DNA of 45,030 bases from UBA1189 sp045647345 (lineage in GTDB: Bacteria > Bacteroidota > Bacteroidia > Bacteroidales > Bacteroidaceae), in the NCBI GenBank assembly GCA_045647345.1, contig JAZRMG010000142.1, positions 1-45,030 on the forward strand, written 5' to 3'. The translations under genes were made by a program, and so were the position numbers. Positions 42,111 to 45,030 of this stretch are shown piece by piece. A model generated the notes under the pieces. That model ran no database searches. It was not told where the DNA came from and saw only the letters and a list, made by a program, of their open reading frames with translations. Within the stretch, counting starts at the first letter, position 1. The number at the start of each line of letters is the position of its first letter.

Positions 42111-42172
42111 GTCAATTGTGCATTGTGAATTGTCAATTATGAATTGTCAATTGTGAATTGCCAATTGCCAAT
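42111..42172. repeat. AATTGT-type repeat forming the 3' end of xylB
   Basis: Short units CAATTGTGAATTG/CAATTATGAATTG fill the region after the kinase gene and run into xylB, where they encode its last residues NWQFTIDNS and the stop. Confidence 0.85.
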
Positions 42173-43645
42173 AACCCCTTTCCAACGCTCGTACGCCTCC
42201 ATCGTGGCAGCCACCTCATCGGCCTTGGGCTCGACGGTTGCCAGCTTGTGCAGCGAAGCAAAGGCTTCGGCGGTATCCTTGTATATGCCTGCACCTATGC
42301 CAGCACCGCGTGCTGCGCCCACAGAGCCGTCGGTATCATATAGGTTGATGGTGGCGCCGGTGACATTCGCCAATGTCTGGCGGAAAATGGGGCTGAGGTA
42401 CATGTTGGCCAGCCCGGCGTGTATCTTCGCCACCTGCATGCCCATCTGCTCCATCACCTCGATGCCATACTTGAAGGCAAAGGTGATGCCCTCTTGTGCG
42501 GCACGCACCAAGTGGGCACGGGTGTGGCTGTTGAAGTTGATACCATGCATGCTGCAGCCCGGAGCACGATTCTCGAGCACGCGCTCGGCTCCGTTGCCGA
42601 AGGGGTGTATGCTCAGTCCGTCAGCACCGATGGGGGCCGATGCCGCCAGGTCATTCATCGCATCGTATGTGATACCCTCGGGGAGTACGTTGCGCCGTAG
42701 CCATGAGTTCAGTATGCCTGTGCCGTTGATGCATAGGAGCACGCCCAAGCGTGTCAGCTCGACCGAGTGGTTGACGTGTGCGAAGGTGTTCACACGCGAC
42801 CGGGCATCGTAGTTGACATTGCCCAGCACGCCATATACCACGCCCGATGTGCCTGCTGTGGAGGCTATCTCGCCGGGGTTGAACACGCCCAACGACAGGG
42901 CATTGTTGGGTTGGTCGCCAGCACGGTAGGTGACGGGGATGCCTACGGCAAGTCCCAGTTCGGCAGCAGCAGAGGCAGTCACCTCGCCCTGAGGTGCGAA
43001 GGTGGGGCGTATGGTGGGTATCAGTGAGGTGTCGAAACCATAGTAGCGCATCACATCTTGGGACAGGCATCCCTTGTGGAAGTCCCAAAACATGCCCTCT
43101 GACAAGCCCGACACGGTGGTGCATGCCTCGCCCGTGAGGCGTAGTGCGATGTAATCGCCAGGGAGCATCACCTTGTCAATCTGTGCAAAGAGCTCCGGCT
43201 CATGCTCCTTGACCCACGCCAGCTTAGATGCGGTGAAGTTGCCCGGCGAGCCGAGCAGATGGCTCAGGCAGTGCTCGCGGCCGATAGCCTCGAAGGCTCG
43301 TTCGCCGTAAGGCACGGCACGTGAGTCGCACCAGATGATGGAGGGGCGTAAGGCGAGTCCCTGCTTGTCCACGCACACCAATCCGTGCATCTGGTATGAT
43401 ATACCTATCGCTGCCACCTCCTCACCATGTGCCTCGGCTACGTGCATCACATCGGCTGTGGCCAGCTTCAGATACTGCCACCAGCTCTCAGGCTCCTGCT
43501 CGGCCCAGCCCTGCTGCATGGCTATGATGGGGGCCTCCATCTTGGGGTAGAAAGCCGATGCTACACACTGCCCGCTCTGGGCCTCGACGAGGCTCGCCTT
43601 CACTGACGAACTGCCTATATCGTAACCTAACAGATATCGTTTCAT
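42137..43645 (-). CDS. xylB: Xylulokinase (FGGY family)
   Basis: A 502-residue sugar kinase phosphorylating D-xylulose to xylulose-5-phosphate, the step after XylA. The ATPase-fold motifs are LGYDIGSSSVKASLVE at the N-terminus, the catalytic-Asp region RAGDQPNNALSLGV and STAGTSGVVYG in the middle, and GAARGAGIGAG late. The frame extends to 43717, but the ATG at 43645 gives the conserved start. The last nine residues come from AATTGT-type repeats, an unusual tail that lies beyond the normal C-terminal helix. A -7 element TATCTTTG (43680-43687, minus strand) precedes it. A glycerol or gluconate kinase is less likely, given xylA on the same side of the accessory block. Confidence 0.9.
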   Translation of the reverse strand: MKRYLLGYDIGSSSVKASLVEAQSGQCVASAFYPKMEAPIIAMQQGWAEQEPESWWQYLKLATADVMHVAEAHGEEVAAIGISYQMHGLVCVDKQGLALRPSIIWCDSRAVPYGERAFEAIGREHCLSHLLGSPGNFTASKLAWVKEHEPELFAQIDKVMLPGDYIALRLTGEACTTVSGLSEGMFWDFHKGCLSQDVMRYYGFDTSLIPTIRPTFAPQGEVTASAAAELGLAVGIPVTYRAGDQPNNALSLGVFNPGEIASTAGTSGVVYGVLGNVNYDARSRVNTFAHVNHSVELTRLGVLLCINGTGILNSWLRRNVLPEGITYDAMNDLAASAPIGADGLSIHPFGNGAERVLENRAPGCSMHGINFNSHTRAHLVRAAQEGITFAFKYGIEVMEQMGMQVAKIHAGLANMYLSPIFRQTLANVTGATINLYDTDGSVGAARGAGIGAGIYKDTAEAFASLHKLATVEPKADEVAATMEAYERWKGVIGNWQFTIDNS

Positions 43646-43679
43646 GCTTGTCAATCTATCAAATGTATATTCCACATTA

Positions 43680-43687
43680 CAAAGATA
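43680..43687 (-). promoter_or_regulatory. -7 element of xylB
   Basis: On the minus strand TATCTTTG, 35 bases before the start codon; no clear -33 TTTG at 19-21 bases. Confidence 0.45.
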
Positions 43688-43783
43688 GCGCAAATATACT
43701 GCTAAAAATATTAACAATTCGTTCGGCTGTGCTAAACTATGTTATAAAACATAAATATACTTTTTAACATCAGAACTTTATCG

Positions 43784-43791
43784 TACCTTTG
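43784..43791 (+). promoter_or_regulatory. -7 element of the TolC-family gene
   Basis: TACCTTTG, 77 bases before the ATG at 43868. The -33 position has only CTTT. The region to its left is very AT-rich and includes the small palindrome ATGTTATAAAACAT (43739-43752). Confidence 0.5.
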
Positions 43792-43867
43792 CATGTCATT
43801 TCTGCAAAGAGGTGTATCTATACGTTAACGATGATAAACGATAGTACTAAACAATAAGTTATTTAAG

Positions 43868-45030
43868 ATGAAAAAAATGTGGTTTGCCGGTCTGAAACCG
43901 GTGATGATGGCGGCCATTTGCCTCTGCGCAATGGGTGCTACGGCACAGGAGAAGTTGGCACTGACGTTGGAACAGGCAATAGAGATTGCCCTGAGCGACA
44001 ACCCGACTATCCAGGTGGCTGAACAGACAGTGCAGTTGAAAAAGATCTCGAACAAGGAGACGGTGATGGGCCTGCTGCCCGAAGCATCACTCTCGGGAGC
44101 ATACACCCGCACCATCAAGAAGCAGACGATGGTGATGATGGGACAGAAGATCGAGATTGGTATCCCCAATCAGTATCAGGGTGGTCTGTCGGTGAGCCTG
44201 CCCATATTCGCCCCCACACTCTACAAGAGCATGAAGCTCACCAAGACCGATGTGGCACTGGCCGTAGAGCAAGCACGCTCGTCGAAGCAGGACCTGGTGA
44301 ACCAAGTGACCAAAGCCTTCTATCAGACACTGCTGGCACAAGACAGCTATGCTGTACTGGAGAAGAGCTTCGCACAGAGCGAAGAGAACTTCCGCATCGT
44401 GAACGCCAAGTTCGAGCAGGGTCGCGTGAGCGAATTCGACAAGATCAGCGCCGAGGTGCAGATGCGCAATCTGAAACCTTCGGTCATCTCAGCACGTAAC
44501 GCCGTAGAGCTGTCGAAACTGCAGTTGCTGGTACTGATGAACATAGAGCCCGAGACGGAATTTGAGCTCATCGGTAGCCTCAAAGACTATGAAGAGAGTG
44601 TATACGCAGGCATCCTCACCGCAGACACCAATTCGCTCAAGGAGAACAGCTCTTTGAAGCAGATGGACATGAACGTGAAGATGTTGCAGCAGACCCTCTC
44701 GCTCAACAAGCAAAACTTCGCCCCCATGGTGGCCCTGCAGTTCAACTACATGTACACCTGCATGACCGACAACTTCAAGTTCAAGGATTATGAGTGGAAC
44801 CCCTACAGCAACGTATCACTGAGCATAAGCGTGCCTCTCTTCAAGTACAGCAACTTCTCCAACATGAAGAAGACCAATATACAGATAGGCCAGCTGATGC
44901 AGAACCGCGACTATACAGCCCGCCAGCTTGCCATGCAGCAGCAGAGCTACCTCAACAGCATGGCTGCCAGTGCCGAGCAGGTATCGAGCAACAAGGAGGC
45001 CATCACACAGGCCGAGAAGGGACGCGCCAT
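43868..45030 (+). CDS. TolC-family outer-membrane efflux protein (3' end beyond the window)
   Basis: The frame from the ATG at 43868 stays open to the window end: 387 codons of a protein that is normally ~430-480 residues. A signal peptide ends at ATAQ (~27). The repeated TolC pattern is clear: LTLEQAIEIALSDNPTIQVA at the start, long helices such as QARSSKQDLVNQVTKAFYQT, VNAKFEQGRVSEFDKISAEV, and the strand VSLSISVPLFKYS that opens the second repeat. TolC proteins form the outer-membrane channel of tripartite exporters; the adaptor and pump genes would be expected just downstream, outside the window. Confidence 0.9.
   Translation, partial: MKKMWFAGLKPVMMAAICLCAMGATAQEKLALTLEQAIEIALSDNPTIQVAEQTVQLKKISNKETVMGLLPEASLSGAYTRTIKKQTMVMMGQKIEIGIPNQYQGGLSVSLPIFAPTLYKSMKLTKTDVALAVEQARSSKQDLVNQVTKAFYQTLLAQDSYAVLEKSFAQSEENFRIVNAKFEQGRVSEFDKISAEVQMRNLKPSVISARNAVELSKLQLLVLMNIEPETEFELIGSLKDYEESVYAGILTADTNSLKENSSLKQMDMNVKMLQQTLSLNKQNFAPMVALQFNYMYTCMTDNFKFKDYEWNPYSNVSLSISVPLFKYSNFSNMKKTNIQIGQLMQNRDYTARQLAMQQQSYLNSMAASAEQVSSNKEAITQAEKGRA

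Overview
The window looks like a Bacteroidales chromosome (Bacteroidaceae/Prevotellaceae type). The reasons are promoters of the Bacteroidetes form TTTG-N19-20-TAnnTTTG, few Shine-Dalgarno sequences, VirE-N/DUF3987, DUF4251, DUF5686 and BspA families, and surface proteins ending in a type IX-like sorting tail. No species is claimed.

Layout. 1-4405 is accessory DNA: a row of small unrecognised genes ending in a VirE-N/DUF3987 primase-like protein, whose gene carries an in-frame 219-bp palindrome-rich insert. 4406-25863 is mostly core: acyl-CoA synthetase, CapA-like phosphoesterase, DUF5686 outer-membrane protein, FetAB-type ABC transporter, DUF4251 protein, tRNA-Lys(CUU), a ruvX-def-TPR gene row, a SPOR lipoprotein divergent from a LysM/periplasmic-binding protein plus PorT-like barrel pair, fucO, an orphan Dam-type methylase, a Ser/His-rich exported protein, and xylA-manC. 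25864-42070 is a second accessory block. It holds a giant GH123-GH33 glycosidase, a scar with two gene remnants around an AAA/DUF4143 gene, a three-gene minus-strand row (cohesin-like, then BspA-like LRR, then dockerin-like protein), and a divergent plus-strand pair consisting of a small regulator-like protein and a kinase-TM-LRR receptor-like protein. Core genes resume with xylB (separated from xylA by about 16 kb) and a TolC-family gene cut by the window end.

How the genes may work together. The accessory block reads as a host-glycan/surface module. The secreted glycosidase has two active sites, for beta-GalNAc and sialic acid. The neighbouring operon encodes a cohesin-like and a dockerin-like protein that could pair, flanking a large LRR adhesin. 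Next to it is a membrane kinase whose exported half is built from the same LRR family as the adhesin. The assembly into one system is inference; the individual domains are visible in the sequence. The most notable items are this block, the palindromic insert translated inside the DUF3987 gene, and AATTGT-type repeats that sit between genes and also extend or interrupt several coding regions.
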